Positions 1-10,615 are shown, numbered from the stretch's first letter. The stretch: 64,000 nt of DNA from Methylobacterium sp. J-067 (GCF_022829465.1 NZ_JAKSXZ010000106.1:22745-86744), one strand, 5' to 3'. The notes: generated from the letters alone by a model not told the origin. A program made the numbers and translations.

Positions 1-1
1 C

Positions 2-721
2 GTGCCGCCGGCTTCAGGCGGCGGCGACGCGATCCTGCTGATCCACGGCTTCGCGTCGAACCACGCGGTGAACTGGGTCAACACCCAATGGGTGCGCGCC
101 CTCGCCCAGGCCGGCTACCGCACCATCGCCCTCGACAATCGCGGCCACGGCGAGAGCGAGAAGCTGTACGATCCGGAGGCCTATTCCTCCGAGGCGATGG
201 CGTCGGACGCGGTGCGGCTCCTCGACCATCTCGGCATCGAACGCGCCCACATCATGGGCTACTCGATGGGCGCGCGGATCACCGCCCACATCGCCCTCGA
301 CCATACCGCGCGCGTGCGCACGGCGCTCATCGGCGGCCTCGGGATGCATCTGGTGGAGGGGCGCGGCCTGCCCTCCGGCATCGCGGAGGCCTTGGAGGCC
401 CCCGCCGGCACGCCCGCCCCGAACCCCACGGCGGCGGCGTTCCGCACCTTCGCTGAGCAGACCCGCAGCGACCTGCGGGCGCTCGCGGCCTGCATGCGCG
501 GCTCGCGCCAGACCCTCAGCCGGAGCGAACTGGCGCAGATCGAGGTGCCGGTGCTGGTCTCGGTCGGGACGTTGGACACGGTGGCGGGCTCGGGCCCGGG
601 GCTCGCCGCCCTGATGCCCGATGCGCGCGCCCTGGACCTGGAGGGCAAGGATCACTCCACCGCCGTGGGCGCCAAGGCCCACCGCGACGGCGTGCTCGCG
701 TTCCTCGCGGCCCAGCCCTAG
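2..721 (+). CDS. alpha/beta hydrolase (5' partial)
   Basis: Alpha/beta-hydrolase fold enzyme cut by the left edge; the true start lies upstream. Visible are the oxyanion strand [10 protein letters not shown], the nucleophile elbow GYSMG (Ser about residue 88 of the visible part), an acid in VGTLDTV and a C-terminal His in GKDHST, so the triad is complete. The substrate cannot be inferred. Its stop codon interleaves with that of the convergent ABC permease. Family assignment is secure; function is unknown. Confidence 0.85.
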   Translation: MPPASGGGDAILLIHGFASNHAVNWVNTQWVRALAQAGYRTIALDNRGHGESEKLYDPEAYSSEAMASDAVRLLDHLGIERAHIMGYSMGARITAHIALDHTARVRTALIGGLGMHLVEGRGLPSGIAEALEAPAGTPAPNPTAAAFRTFAEQTRSDLRALAACMRGSRQTLSRSELAQIEVPVLVSVGTLDTVAGSGPGLAALMPDARALDLEGKDHSTAVGAKAHRDGVLAFLAAQP

Positions 722-1491
722 CTCTTCAGCCGGTAGCCCGTGCGGAAGATGTAGGTCACGAGGCCGAGGCAGATCACGAGGAAGAGCCCTGTCATGGCGA
801 GGCTCACCGCGATGCTGACGTCGGCGTTGCCGAAGAACGCCCAGCGGAACCCACTGATCAGATAGACGACCGGGTTCGCGAGGCTCACCGCGTGCCAGAA
901 GGGCGGCAGCATGCTCACCGAGTAGAAGCTGCCGCCGAGGAAGGTCAGCGGCGTCACCACGAGGAGCGGCACCAGTTGCAGCTTCTCGAACCCGTCCGCC
1001 CAAAGGCCGATGACGAAGCCGAACAGGCTGAACGTCGTGGCCGTGAGCAGCAGGAAGCCGATCATCCAGAACGGGTGGTCGATCCGCAGGGGCACGAAGA
1101 GCGACGCGGTCGCCAGGATGATCAGCCCGATCAGGATCGACTTCGAGGCCGCCGCCCCGACATAGCCGAGCACCACCTCCACGGGGGAGATCGGCGCCGA
1201 GAGGATTTCGTAAATCGTGCCGGCGAAACGCGGGAAGTAGATGCCGAACGAGGCGTTGGCGATGCTCTGCGTCAGCAGCGAGAGCATGATCAGCCCCGGC
1301 ACGATGAACAACCCGTAGGGCACGCCGTCCACGGCCGTGACCCGCGAGCCGATGGCCGCGCCGAACACCACGAAATAGAGCGTGGTCGAGATGACCGGCG
1401 CCAGGATGCTCTGCCCGGCGGTGCGCCAGAAGCGGCTCATCTCGAAGCGGTAGATCGCCAGGACCGCTGGCCAGTTCATGCCGCCCATCAC
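718..1491 (-). CDS. ABC-2 type transporter permease
   Basis: Inner-membrane permease of 257 residues with about six hydrophobic segments. It has the ABC-2 hallmark near residues 175-190 ([14 protein letters not shown]) just before the last transmembrane pairs. Its start overlaps the end of the ATPase gene by 4 bp, so the two are translationally coupled and form one exporter. It resembles the YadH-type two-gene exporters. Substrate is unknown; drug or polysaccharide export are the usual family roles. Confidence 0.88.
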   Translation of the reverse strand: MMGGMNWPAVLAIYRFEMSRFWRTAGQSILAPVISTTLYFVVFGAAIGSRVTAVDGVPYGLFIVPGLIMLSLLTQSIANASFGIYFPRFAGTIYEILSAPISPVEVVLGYVGAAASKSILIGLIILATASLFVPLRIDHPFWMIGFLLLTATTFSLFGFVIGLWADGFEKLQLVPLLVVTPLTFLGGSFYSVSMLPPFWHAVSLANPVVYLISGFRWAFFGNADVSIAVSLAMTGLFLVICLGLVTYIFRTGYRLKS

Positions 1492-2414
1492 GCCGCCTCC
1501 CCGCGCACCAATCCGACGAAGATGTCCTCCAGGGAGGATTGCTCCGTGCGCAGGTCGCTGAACCGGATCTCCGCCTCGGATAGGGCGGTGAGCAATCCGG
1601 TGATGCCGGTTCGTTCGGCCTTGGTGTCGTAGGTGTAGACCAGTTCGCGCCCCTCCCCCGTCAGGGCCAGGCCGAAATGCGCAAGGCTGTCCGGCACCGC
1701 ATCGAGGGGTGTCTGCAATTGCAGGATCAGGCGCTTGCGCCCGAGCTGATGCATCAGCGCCGCCTTCTCCTCCACGAGGATGATCTGCCCGCCGCGGATC
1801 ACGCCGATCCGGTCGGCCATCTCCTCGGCCTCCTCAATGTAATGGGTGGTGAGGATGACCGTGACGCCCTCGTCGCGCAGGTCGCGCACGAGGCGCCACA
1901 TGTCCTGGCGCAACTCCACGTCGACGCCGGCCGTCGGCTCGTCGAGGAACAGCACGCGCGGCTGGTGCGAGAGCGCCTTGGCGATCAGCACCCGCCGCTT
2001 CATGCCGCCCGACAGGGTCATGAGCCGGTTGGTGCGCTTGTCCCACAGGGAGAGCGCCTTCAGCACCCGCTCGATATGGGCCGGGTCCGGCTTCATGCCA
2101 AACAGCCCGCGCGAGAAGCTGACCGTGTTCCACACCGTCTCGAAGGCGTCGGTGGTGAGTTCCTGCGGCACGAGGCCGATCGACCGCCGGGCCGCCCGGT
2201 AATCCCGGGCGATGTCGTGGCCATCGACGGTCACGGTGCCGGTGCTCGGCGTGACGATGCCGCAGACGATGTTGATGAGGGTCGATTTGCCGGCGCCGTT
2301 CGGCCCGAGCAGGGCGAAGATCTCACCACGCTCAATGGCGAGGTTCACGCCCTTCAGGGCACTGAACCCGGACGCATAGGTCTTCGACAGGTCCGAAATG
2401 GAGATGATGGGCAT
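1488..2414 (-). CDS. ABC transporter ATP-binding protein
   Basis: ATPase of 308 residues energising the adjacent ABC-2 permease. It has Walker [10 protein letters not shown], signature LSGGMKRR, Walker [13 protein letters not shown] and the H-loop [10 protein letters not shown]. About 80 residues follow the nucleotide-binding domain, as in DrrA/YadG-type exporters. First gene of the two-gene unit; no regulator is adjacent. Family sure, substrate unknown. Confidence 0.9.
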   Translation of the reverse strand: MPIISISDLSKTYASGFSALKGVNLAIERGEIFALLGPNGAGKSTLINIVCGIVTPSTGTVTVDGHDIARDYRAARRSIGLVPQELTTDAFETVWNTVSFSRGLFGMKPDPAHIERVLKALSLWDKRTNRLMTLSGGMKRRVLIAKALSHQPRVLFLDEPTAGVDVELRQDMWRLVRDLRDEGVTVILTTHYIEEAEEMADRIGVIRGGQIILVEEKAALMHQLGRKRLILQLQTPLDAVPDSLAHFGLALTGEGRELVYTYDTKAERTGITGLLTALSEAEIRFSDLRTEQSSLEDIFVGLVRGEAA

Positions 2415-2501
2415 CGCACGGGGGCTGCAACGGGGTGGCGGCCTATAGCACGCCCACGTTCGGCCTCAGCCCGTCCCGCGTGCGCGGGCACACCGGGCGG
2501 C

Positions 2502-2762
2502 TCAAGCCCCTCCGCGCCTCGCGAAGGATTCGAGCATCCTCAGGCAGAAGTCGCGCATCTTCGGATCGCGGATGCGCGTGAAGGCGGCGATCATCGCGGC
2601 GCATTCGCTGCTCGACGGCTCCTGGCCCGGCTCGGCCGAGGGAGCGCGGGTGAAGGTGCTGACCGGGATGTCCAGGGCGGTCGCGATCTGGCGCAGGAGC
2701 CGGGCCCGGTCGGTCGTGGACTTCGTGTCCTGTGTCGGAAGGAAGCCGCCCGCGTCAGTCAT
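2502..2762 (-). CDS. hypothetical protein, about 86 aa
   Basis: Small soluble protein. I place the start at the Met beginning MTDAGGFLPTQ; an upstream Met in frame would give 114 residues, but that extension looks low-quality. The C-terminal half, with motif ECAAMIAAFTRIRDPKMRDF, is predicted helical and resembles short helical proteins that are numerous in Methylobacterium-like genomes, sometimes as C-terminal parts of small regulators. I do not recognise a function. Confidence 0.55.
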   Translation of the reverse strand: MTDAGGFLPTQDTKSTTDRARLLRQIATALDIPVSTFTRAPSAEPGQEPSSSECAAMIAAFTRIRDPKMRDFCLRMLESFARRGGA

Positions 2763-3283
2763 GGTGTCGTCCGCCCACTCGACCGGTCCGTCCGAAACCC
2801 ATGCGACTCCGGGCCGAGGGCCCATGGCGCAGTACCACGACAGCATTCAATAAGATGCCGATGTTTGCAACCTGCCAGCAGGGGGCAAGTCCTGAAACTA
2901 TTCGCTGATATTGGAGGTCCAGTCTCATCGGATGGAAACTTACATATATCGATCGGCTTTCGTGCGGATCAGCATAAGTCGCGTCTCCCCGGTGCCTGAG
3001 GCTCTTTTAGCCACGCTTGGTGGGGATGTCGCGCGTCTGCGTAGTCGCACGCCGTGTCAACGCGTCAGCCAACAGTTTGCCCGCAATCCAGTTGTCCTCA
3101 AAGTGCGCAAGGGCACCGCAAGGTCAAATGGTTAACGGCGGCGCCGTGAGAACCAGCGAGGTTTACCGTTCATCAAGGTTTACGATTGGAAACCGTCGAT
3201 GAATGGCTAACGGAGCGTGAAAGGACTCGCGAACAAACCGTTAATGCGGGCATCGTCAGGCCATCGACGAACCGGAGAGACCG
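2763..3283. other. non-coding stretch with lower GC
   Basis: About 520 bases without a convincing gene. It is visibly less GC-rich than its surroundings and frames are short. It contains a direct repeat, GGTTTACCGTT at 3160-3170 and GGTTTACGATT at 3177-3187, ahead of the small reading frame at 3284. It may hold a promoter region; no RNA family was recognised. Confidence 0.4.
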
Positions 3284-3373
3284 ATGAGCGCCCGCCTCGA
3301 AGACCTGAAGTTCCTTTTCACCCTCAGCGCGGTCGTGCTCTGCGGCAGCGGCCTCGACATCATCCTGCGCTGA
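3284..3373 (+). CDS. possible 29-aa membrane microprotein
   Basis: Short reading frame starting MSARLEDLKFLFTLSAVV and ending in a tightly placed TGA. A purine-rich GGAGAG lies about 5 bases upstream of the ATG, a good ribosome-binding site. Residues 9-28 are hydrophobic enough for one membrane segment. It ends 5 bp before the end of the convergent gene at 3379. No homologue is known to me. Confidence 0.45.
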   Translation: MSARLEDLKFLFTLSAVVLCGSGLDIILR

Positions 3374-3378
3374 ACGGA

Positions 3379-3729
3379 TCAGGCGGCCTGACGCTCGACC
3401 CGGCGGAGGGAATCCAGGGCCCGTTCGAGGGCCGCGCGAGCCTCGCGCCCGTCCTGCGCCAGGGTGCGCGGGGCGCAATCCACGAAGATCTGCCGGGGGA
3501 TGCGGCCCGAGGCGGCGTTGCGGTTCGCCGAGGCGGCCACGGCGTTGCCGGTGAGGAGCAGGCCTCGCAGTTCCGCCGCCCGTGCGCGGCTTTCCGCCCG
3601 GAGGCGGACGAGGCCGATCACGAGACCGACGAGGCCCGCCGCGACGAGGGCCAGCGCGAGAACGTATCCGAAAGCCATCCCACCGATCCGCGCGCCGACA
3701 CCAGCCAAGCCGGGACTGTCCCCGGTCAT
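3379..3729 (-). CDS. hypothetical membrane-anchored protein
   Basis: Protein of 116 residues, or 99 if it starts at the internal Met of MAFGYVLALALV (position 3678). One strong transmembrane helix near the N-terminus (ALVAAGLVGLVIGLV) is followed by an Arg/Ala-rich, probably helical cytoplasmic tail. No enzymatic motif is visible. It lies just upstream of sufT on the same strand but on the downstream side of the suf operon, so co-transcription is possible. Confidence 0.55.
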   Translation of the reverse strand: MTGDSPGLAGVGARIGGMAFGYVLALALVAAGLVGLVIGLVRLRAESRARAAELRGLLLTGNAVAASANRNAASGRIPRQIFVDCAPRTLAQDGREARAALERALDSLRRVERQAA

Positions 3730-3759
3730 GGTTAGCGGAAGCTTAACGGCGTGGGCGGC

Positions 3760-4143
3760 TCACCACATGTCGAGGGCGACGCGGGCCTCGTCCGACATGC
3801 GGCTCTGGTCCCACGGCGGATCGAACACCATCGTCACGCTGCAGGATTGGACGCCCGGCACGGCCGAGACGGCGTTCTCCACCCAGCCCGGCATCTCGCC
3901 CGCCACGGGGCAGCCCGGTGCGGTGAGGGTCATGTCGATGGCGACCTTGCGGTCGTCGTCGATGTCCACCCGATAGATCAGGCCGAGTTCGTAGATGTCG
4001 GCCGGGATCTCCGGATCGTAGACGGACTTGAGGGCGACGACGATCGCGTCGGTCAGCCGGTCCATCTCCTCCGGCGGGATCGCCGAGGCGCCTTCGACGG
4101 CGGGCGTGTTGCTGCCGCCCGTGATGGTGGCGTCGGTGCTCAT
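3760..4143 (-). CDS. sufT: SUF assembly protein SufT (DUF59/MIP18)
   Basis: Small DUF59-family protein of 127 residues that aids Fe-S cluster maturation together with SufBCDS. The family core is visible: VYDPEIPADIYELGLIY, the TAPGCPVAG segment with the conserved Cys, and a VFDPPWD C-terminus. I chose the Met at 4143; an in-frame Met 17 codons upstream exists but lies close to the end of sufS. Last gene of the suf operon. Confidence 0.9.
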   Translation of the reverse strand: MSTDATITGGSNTPAVEGASAIPPEEMDRLTDAIVVALKSVYDPEIPADIYELGLIYRVDIDDDRKVAIDMTLTAPGCPVAGEMPGWVENAVSAVPGVQSCSVTMVFDPPWDQSRMSDEARVALDMW

Positions 4144-4194
4144 CGGTCTCAACCCTTCCCTTGCCGCGTTCAAGGCGCGGCCGGTCTCACACAA

Positions 4195-5439
4195 TCAGGC
4201 GAACAGCATTTCGGCCTTCGCCAGCGCCTCGGCAAGCGCATCGATCTCATCGGTCGTGTTGTAAAGCCCGAACGAGGCACGGCAGGTCGAGGTGGCGCCG
4301 AACCGCGTCAGCAGCGGCATGGCGCAATGCGTCCCCGCCCGAACCGCGACGCCCTGTCGGTCGATCACGGTGGCGATGTCGTGGGCGTGCGCGCCCTTCA
4401 TCTCGAAGCTGATGACGCCGCCCTTGCCCTTCGCCGTGCCGATAATCCGCAGGGAATTCATCGCGCAGAGGCGCTGGTGGGCGTACTCGGTCAGCATCGT
4501 CTCGTGCGCGGCGATGTTCTCGCGCCCGAGGGTCATCATGAATTCCAGCGCCGCGCCGAGGCCGACTGCCTCGATGATCGCCGGCGTGCCCGCCTCGAAG
4601 CGGTGGGGCGGATCGTTGTAGGTGACCGCATCCTGGCTCACCGCGCGGATCATCTCGCCGCCGCCCTGGTAGGGGGGCAGGCGCTCCAGCCATTCCTTCT
4701 TGCCGTAGAGCACGCCGATGCCGGTCGGCCCGTAGACCTTGTGGCCGGTGAAGACGAAGAAGTCGCAATCGAGCGCCCGCACGTCCACCGGCTGGTGGAC
4801 CGCGCTCTGCGCGCCGTCGAGGAGCACCGGCACGCCGTGAGCATGGGCGATGCGCACGATCTCCTTGGCCGGCGTCACCGTGCCGAGCACGTTCGACATG
4901 TGGGTGATCGCCACCATCTTGGTGCGCGGCGTGAACAGTTTTTCGTATTCCTCGACGAGGAAGTTGCCCTCGTCATCGACGGGCGCCCACTTGATCACGG
5001 CGCCCCGGCGCTCGCGCAGGAAGTGCCAGGGCACGATGTTGGAATGGTGCTCCATGATCGAGAGGATGATCTCGTCCCCCTCCCCGATCAGCCCGGCCCA
5101 GCCCATGGACGAGGCGACGAGATTGTACGCCTCGGTGGCGTTGCGGGTGAAGATGATCTCGTCGATGGAGGCGGCGTTGAGGAATTGCCGCGTGGTCTCG
5201 CGGGCGCCCTCGAACCCCTCGGTCGCGGCATTGGCCATGTAATGTAGGCCGCGATGCACGTTGGCGTAGCCGGTCTGCATGCAGTTCACCATCGCGTCGA
5301 TGACGGCGCGGGGCTTCTGCGCGGAGGCGGCGTTGTCGAGATAGACCAGCGGTTTGCCGTAGACCGTCTCCGCCAGGATCGGGAACTCCTTGCGGATCTC
5401 CGAAACGTCGTAGGTCGGGGTGAGGACGGGTGCGTTCAT
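4195..5439 (-). CDS. sufS: cysteine desulfurase SufS
   Basis: PLP enzyme releasing sulfur from L-cysteine for Fe-S cluster assembly on SufBCD. It has 414 residues, the usual length for group II desulfurases. PLP lysine is K234 in FTGHKVYGPTG; the persulfide-forming cysteine is C372 in RAGTHCAMPL; the conserved N-terminal YLDNAASAQKP is present. It lies between sufD and sufT in the operon. No sufE or sufU acceptor is visible nearby. Confidence 0.95.
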   Translation of the reverse strand: MNAPVLTPTYDVSEIRKEFPILAETVYGKPLVYLDNAASAQKPRAVIDAMVNCMQTGYANVHRGLHYMANAATEGFEGARETTRQFLNAASIDEIIFTRNATEAYNLVASSMGWAGLIGEGDEIILSIMEHHSNIVPWHFLRERRGAVIKWAPVDDEGNFLVEEYEKLFTPRTKMVAITHMSNVLGTVTPAKEIVRIAHAHGVPVLLDGAQSAVHQPVDVRALDCDFFVFTGHKVYGPTGIGVLYGKKEWLERLPPYQGGGEMIRAVSQDAVTYNDPPHRFEAGTPAIIEAVGLGAALEFMMTLGRENIAAHETMLTEYAHQRLCAMNSLRIIGTAKGKGGVISFEMKGAHAHDIATVIDRQGVAVRAGTHCAMPLLTRFGATSTCRASFGLYNTTDEIDALAEALAKAEMLFA

Positions 5440-5460
5440 CGGTTCTCGCTCGCTGGTGTC

Positions 5461-5483
5461 CCTCCCCCTTCGGAAGGGGGAGG
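5461..5483. repeat. GC-rich hairpin between sufD and sufS
   Basis: Perfect inverted repeat CCTCCCCCTT / AAGGGGGAGG with a 3-base loop in the 55-bp gap between sufD and sufS. No T-tract follows on the operon strand, so it is more likely an mRNA stability or processing element, or a REP-like palindrome, than a terminator. A related palindrome lies between sufB and sufC. Confidence 0.6.
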
Positions 5484-5494
5484 GTCGTCGCGGA

Positions 5495-6817
5495 TCAACC
5501 GCGCGCGTGGAGCCACGCGTCGATCTCGCCGATCAGCGCCTCGCGGGCGCCCTCGTGCGTGACCGTTTCGATCGCCTCGCCGAGGAAGGCCTGGACGAGC
5601 AGGCTCTGGGCGAGGGGGCGCGGCAGGCCGCGGGCCATCAGGTAGAACAGGAGGTCTTCGTCCGGCGCGCCGCAGGTAGCCCCGTGGCCGCAGGCGACAT
5701 CGTCGGCGAAGATTTCCAGCTCCGGCTTGTTCATCATCTGCCCCTCGTCGGTGAGGAGGAGACAATCGGACTTCATCTTGCCGTCGGTCTGCTGGGCCGC
5801 CTGGCGGACGATGATCTTGCCCTGGAACACCCCGGTGGCGTTACCGTCGATCACCGTCTTGAACTGCTCGCGGCCGACGCCGCCCACCGCCGCATGGTCG
5901 GCCAGCAGGGTCGAATCGGCGAGCTGACCGTCGCGCAGCATGGCCGCGCCGTTGACGACGACCTTGGTGTTCTCGCCCGCGATGTTCAGGAAGATCTGGT
6001 GGCGCGACAGTACCGCGCCCGTGACCACGGCCACGGTCTCCAGTTCCGCCTCGTCGTCCAGCTTCACGCTGATCGTCGAGAGGGCGACGGCGGCCGAGCC
6101 TTCCGTGTTCGTGCGGCTGTGCCGGAAGACCGAACCCTTGCCGATATGCACGTCGAGGGCATCGTTCGGCTGGTAGGTCAGGCCGTCCGGCCCCTCATGG
6201 CTTTCCAAGACCGAGAGTTCGGCGCCGTCGGCCAGATCGACCAGGACGCGGGTCGCGGTGGAGAACGGCTCTGAGCCGGTGTTCACGAAGCGCATGTGCA
6301 GCGGTAGGTCGGGCTTGGCGCCCGCCGTGACGCCGATCAGCACGCCGTCCGCGAGGAAGGCGGTGTTGAGCTGATAGATCGCGTTCTCGCGGGCCTGCTC
6401 GACCGGGGCGAGGCGCTTCAGGCGCGCATCGCCCTTGCCCATGGCGTCGTTGATCGGCGTCACGGTCACGCCCTCCGGCAGGCCGGAGAGGTCGGACAGG
6501 GCGCGGACCAGGTGGCCGTTGACGAAGGTCAGCCGGGCCGCCTCGATCGTGGCGAAGCCCTTCGCGACGGCGACCGCGGTGCGGGCGGCCTCCGCCGAGG
6601 GGGCCTCGGCGGGCGGGGCGGCGTCGGTGATCGCGGCGCGCAGGTCGGTGTACTTGAACGCCTCGACCCGGCGGCTCGGCAGGCCGGTGGCCTCGAAGAA
6701 CTTGAACGCCTCCTCGCGGCCGATGGCCTCCTCGGCGGCGAAGCTCTTGCGCCCGGACTCGAACAGTGCCGACAGGCCGGTCTCGGCGCCCGTGCGGAGG
6801 TTCTTGACCTCGGCCAT
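5495..6817 (-). CDS. sufD: Fe-S cluster scaffold protein SufD
   Basis: Component of the SufBC2D scaffold that builds Fe-S clusters. The 440-residue protein ends in the SufB/SufD core domain, with the conserved CGHGATCGAPDEDLLFYLMARG segment (split here: CGHGATCGAPDED then LLFYLMARG) and an upstream beta-helix region. Its start codon shares one base with the sufC stop (6817), so translation is probably coupled. Confidence 0.93.
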   Translation of the reverse strand: MAEVKNLRTGAETGLSALFESGRKSFAAEEAIGREEAFKFFEATGLPSRRVEAFKYTDLRAAITDAAPPAEAPSAEAARTAVAVAKGFATIEAARLTFVNGHLVRALSDLSGLPEGVTVTPINDAMGKGDARLKRLAPVEQARENAIYQLNTAFLADGVLIGVTAGAKPDLPLHMRFVNTGSEPFSTATRVLVDLADGAELSVLESHEGPDGLTYQPNDALDVHIGKGSVFRHSRTNTEGSAAVALSTISVKLDDEAELETVAVVTGAVLSRHQIFLNIAGENTKVVVNGAAMLRDGQLADSTLLADHAAVGGVGREQFKTVIDGNATGVFQGKIIVRQAAQQTDGKMKSDCLLLTDEGQMMNKPELEIFADDVACGHGATCGAPDEDLLFYLMARGLPRPLAQSLLVQAFLGEAIETVTHEGAREALIGEIDAWLHARG

Positions 6818-7569
6818 TACGCGGCCTCCCCGGTGCGGTACTCGGCGTAGCCGGAGGCTTCGAGTTCCAGCGCCAGCTCCTTGCCGCCCGACTTCACGAT
6901 CTGCCCCTTTGACATGACGTGCACGACGTCGGGGACGATGTGGTTCAGCAACCGCTGGTAGTGGGTGATGACGAGGAAGGAGCGGCCTTCCGCGCGGAGC
7001 GCGTTAACGCCCTCGGAGACGATGCGCAGGGCATCGATGTCGAGGCCGGAATCGGTCTCGTCCAGCACGCAGAATTTCGGCTGAAGCAGCGCCATCTGGA
7101 GGATTTCCATGCGCTTCTTCTCACCGCCGGAGAAGCCGACGTTGAGGGCTCGCTTGAGCATTTCCTTATTGATCTCAAGCTTGTCGGCGGCGCCGTTCAC
7201 GGCGCGGATGAAGTCCGGCGTGGAGAGCTCGGCCTCGCCGCGCGCCTTGCGCTGGGCGTTCAGGCACGCCTTCAGGAAGGTCATGGTGCCGACGCCGGGG
7301 ATCTCCAGCGGGTACTGGAAGGCAAGGAACACGCCGGCGGCGGCGCGCTCGTCCGGGGCCATCTCCAGCACGTTCTGGCCGTCGAGCAGGATCTCGCCTT
7401 CGAGGACTTCATAGTCCTCCTTGCCGGCGATGACGTAGGAGAGCGTCGACTTGCCGGAGCCGTTCGGCCCCATGATCGCGGCGACTTCGCCATCCTTCAC
7501 GGTGAGGTTGAGGCCGTTGAGGATGCGGTTGTCCTCGATCTGCACGACGAGGTTCTTGATTTCGAGCAT
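6817..7569 (-). CDS. sufC: Fe-S assembly ATPase SufC
   Basis: ABC-type ATPase of 250 residues that binds SufB and SufD and drives scaffold rearrangement. It has Walker [10 protein letters not shown], signature SGGEKKR and Walker [15 protein letters not shown], where the LDETDSGLD wording is typical of SufC. The H-loop is VITHYQRLL. Length is normal. It sits between sufB and sufD in the operon. Confidence 0.95.
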   Translation of the reverse strand: MLEIKNLVVQIEDNRILNGLNLTVKDGEVAAIMGPNGSGKSTLSYVIAGKEDYEVLEGEILLDGQNVLEMAPDERAAAGVFLAFQYPLEIPGVGTMTFLKACLNAQRKARGEAELSTPDFIRAVNGAADKLEINKEMLKRALNVGFSGGEKKRMEILQMALLQPKFCVLDETDSGLDIDALRIVSEGVNALRAEGRSFLVITHYQRLLNHIVPDVVHVMSKGQIVKSGGKELALELEASGYAEYRTGEAA

Positions 7570-7600
7570 AGGTCGTCAGTCCCGTTCCATAGCGGTCGTC

Positions 7601-7624
7601 TCCCTCCCCGCGTCGGGGGAGGGA
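7601..7624. repeat. GC-rich hairpin between sufB and sufC
   Basis: Inverted repeat TCCCTCCCC / GGGGAGGGA with a 6-base loop in the 73-bp gap between sufB and sufC. Its composition matches the palindrome between sufD and sufS. There is no T-tract, so termination is unlikely. Confidence 0.55.
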
Positions 7625-7642
7625 GGAGAGTTGTGGTGTCGC

Positions 7643-9112
<1,470 letters not shown>

Positions 9113-9179
9113 CAGCGTCTCCTGGCATGCCCGGCGTCAAGGGCCGGGAAGCGTGTGGATGTGGCTCGGGACGCGGCCC

Positions 9180-10349
9180 TCAGGCCGCCCGCCCTTGCCT
9201 CTCATATAGGGATGTCACGACCCGTTCGAAGGCGTGGAGGAAGCGGGTCACATCCTCCTCCACGGTATTCCAGCCCAGACTCACTCGGAGCGCCCCGCCC
9301 GCGAGGGCCGGGGGCACGCCCATCGCCGCCAGCGTCGCGGAGCGCGCGACCTTGCCCGACGAGCAGGCCGAGCCCGACGAGACGGCCACCCCCGCGAGGT
9401 CGAGGGCGATCAGCGCCGCCGGGGCATCGAGCCCCGGAACGGCGAAGCTCAGCGTGTTCGGCAGGCGCAGCGCGCCCTCCCCGAACACCACGGCGTCCGG
9501 CGCCAGAGCGCGGACACCGGCCGCGGCCCGATCCCGCAGAGCGGCGATCCGTTCAGCCTCGGCGGGAAGCGATTCAGCCGCGATCCGCGCTGCCTCTCCC
9601 ATGCCAACGAGCGAGGGCAGGCTTTCGGTGCCGCAGCGCAGGCGCTTTTCCTGGCCGCCCCCCCGGACGAAGGCCCCGTCGAGAGTGACGTCGTCGGCCA
9701 ACACCAGCGCGCCGACCCCCTTCGGGGCGGCGAACTTGTGGCCGGAGAGGGTCAGGGCGTCGAGACCGAGGGCAGAGAAATCCAAAGGGATCTTGCCCAC
9801 GGCCTGCACCGCGTCACTGTGGACGAGGGAGCGCCCATGGGCGCGGGCCCGGGCGACGATTTCCGCGAGCGGCTGGATCACGCCGGTCTCGTTGTTCGCG
9901 GCATGGACCGAGATCAGCACGCACTCCTCCGCGAGTGCCGTCAGGCGCGCGTCGAGGGCGGCGAGGTCGATCACCCCCGCCGCATCCACCGGCAGAAGCT
10001 CCACCGCCTCATCGGGGAACCGGTGGCCGGCGGCGACGCAGGGGTGCTCGCTCGCGCTGTGCAGAAGGTGGGTCGGCTCCGGCCAGACCCGGCGGTGCAG
10101 AGCCCCCGAGAGGATTGCGTTCGCGGCTTCCGTCCCGCCGCTGGTGAACACGACCTGCCCCGGCTTCGCGCCGACGAGACCCGCCACCTGCGCCCGCGCG
10201 CCTTCGAGCGCCGCCCGCGCCGCCCGGCCCTCGGCATGGATCGAGGAGGGGTTGCCCGGCAGGGTCAGGGCGCGCGCCACCGCCGCCGCCACGTCCGGAC
10301 GAACCGGGGCGGTCGCATTGTGATCGAGATAGGCGCGGGTCTTGTCCAT
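9180..10349 (-). CDS. cysteine desulfurase, NifS/IscS-like, heading the suf operon
   Basis: Group I cysteine desulfurase of 389 residues, counted from the Met of MDKTRAYLDHNATAP; frames further upstream lack family similarity. PLP lysine is K205 in LSGHKFAAPKG and the mobile-loop cysteine is C329 in SSGSACSSGK, as in IscS/NifS. It is distinct from sufS at the other end of the operon. The pairing is seen in other alphaproteobacterial suf operons. The Rrf2-type regulator gene often found beside it is absent here. Confidence 0.9.
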   Translation of the reverse strand: MDKTRAYLDHNATAPVRPDVAAAVARALTLPGNPSSIHAEGRAARAALEGARAQVAGLVGAKPGQVVFTSGGTEAANAILSGALHRRVWPEPTHLLHSASEHPCVAAGHRFPDEAVELLPVDAAGVIDLAALDARLTALAEECVLISVHAANNETGVIQPLAEIVARARAHGRSLVHSDAVQAVGKIPLDFSALGLDALTLSGHKFAAPKGVGALVLADDVTLDGAFVRGGGQEKRLRCGTESLPSLVGMGEAARIAAESLPAEAERIAALRDRAAAGVRALAPDAVVFGEGALRLPNTLSFAVPGLDAPAALIALDLAGVAVSSGSACSSGKVARSATLAAMGVPPALAGGALRVSLGWNTVEEDVTRFLHAFERVVTSLYERQGRAA

Positions 10350-10490
10350 CGCCGTAATGCTTCGTCTCCAATCGCGCGAAGTGCTTGCACGCAGGGTGGC
10401 CCGCCGTGTTAAGGCGCGCCGAGAGAAATACCGGTCCCTCCGGCCGAGATCGTCCCGGCACACCACCCTGCGGTGGACTTACGCCATACT

Positions 10491-10524
10491 TTAGAACGCT
10501 TCTAATGACCTAGAATTGTTCTAA
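10491..10524. promoter_or_regulatory. tandem palindromic operator-like site upstream of the suf operon
   Basis: Two neighbouring inverted repeats of the form TTAGAA-N3-TTCTAA (10491-10505) and TAGAA-N3-TTCTA (10511-10523), with an outer 7-bp arm pair TTAGAAC / GTTCTAA. They lie about 140 bp upstream of the NifS-like start and about 90 bp upstream of the divergent hydrolase start, in a locally AT-rich patch of a very GC-rich genome. Two dimer sites for an iron-sulfur or iron-responsive repressor are plausible; the regulator is not known. Confidence 0.6.
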
Positions 10525-10615
10525 GAGTGCTTTTATGACGTGGGTCCATCGAGTCAAGGTGGTCCGCTGCGGTGCGGGAACGGGCGGCCGAGGGCGACGG
10601 AGCGAGAGGACGAAC

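Noticed and set aside
2911..3135. 74-codon plus-strand frame in the low-GC region
   Set aside because: No ribosome-binding site, unusual composition, and overlapping frames of the same length; better read as non-coding.
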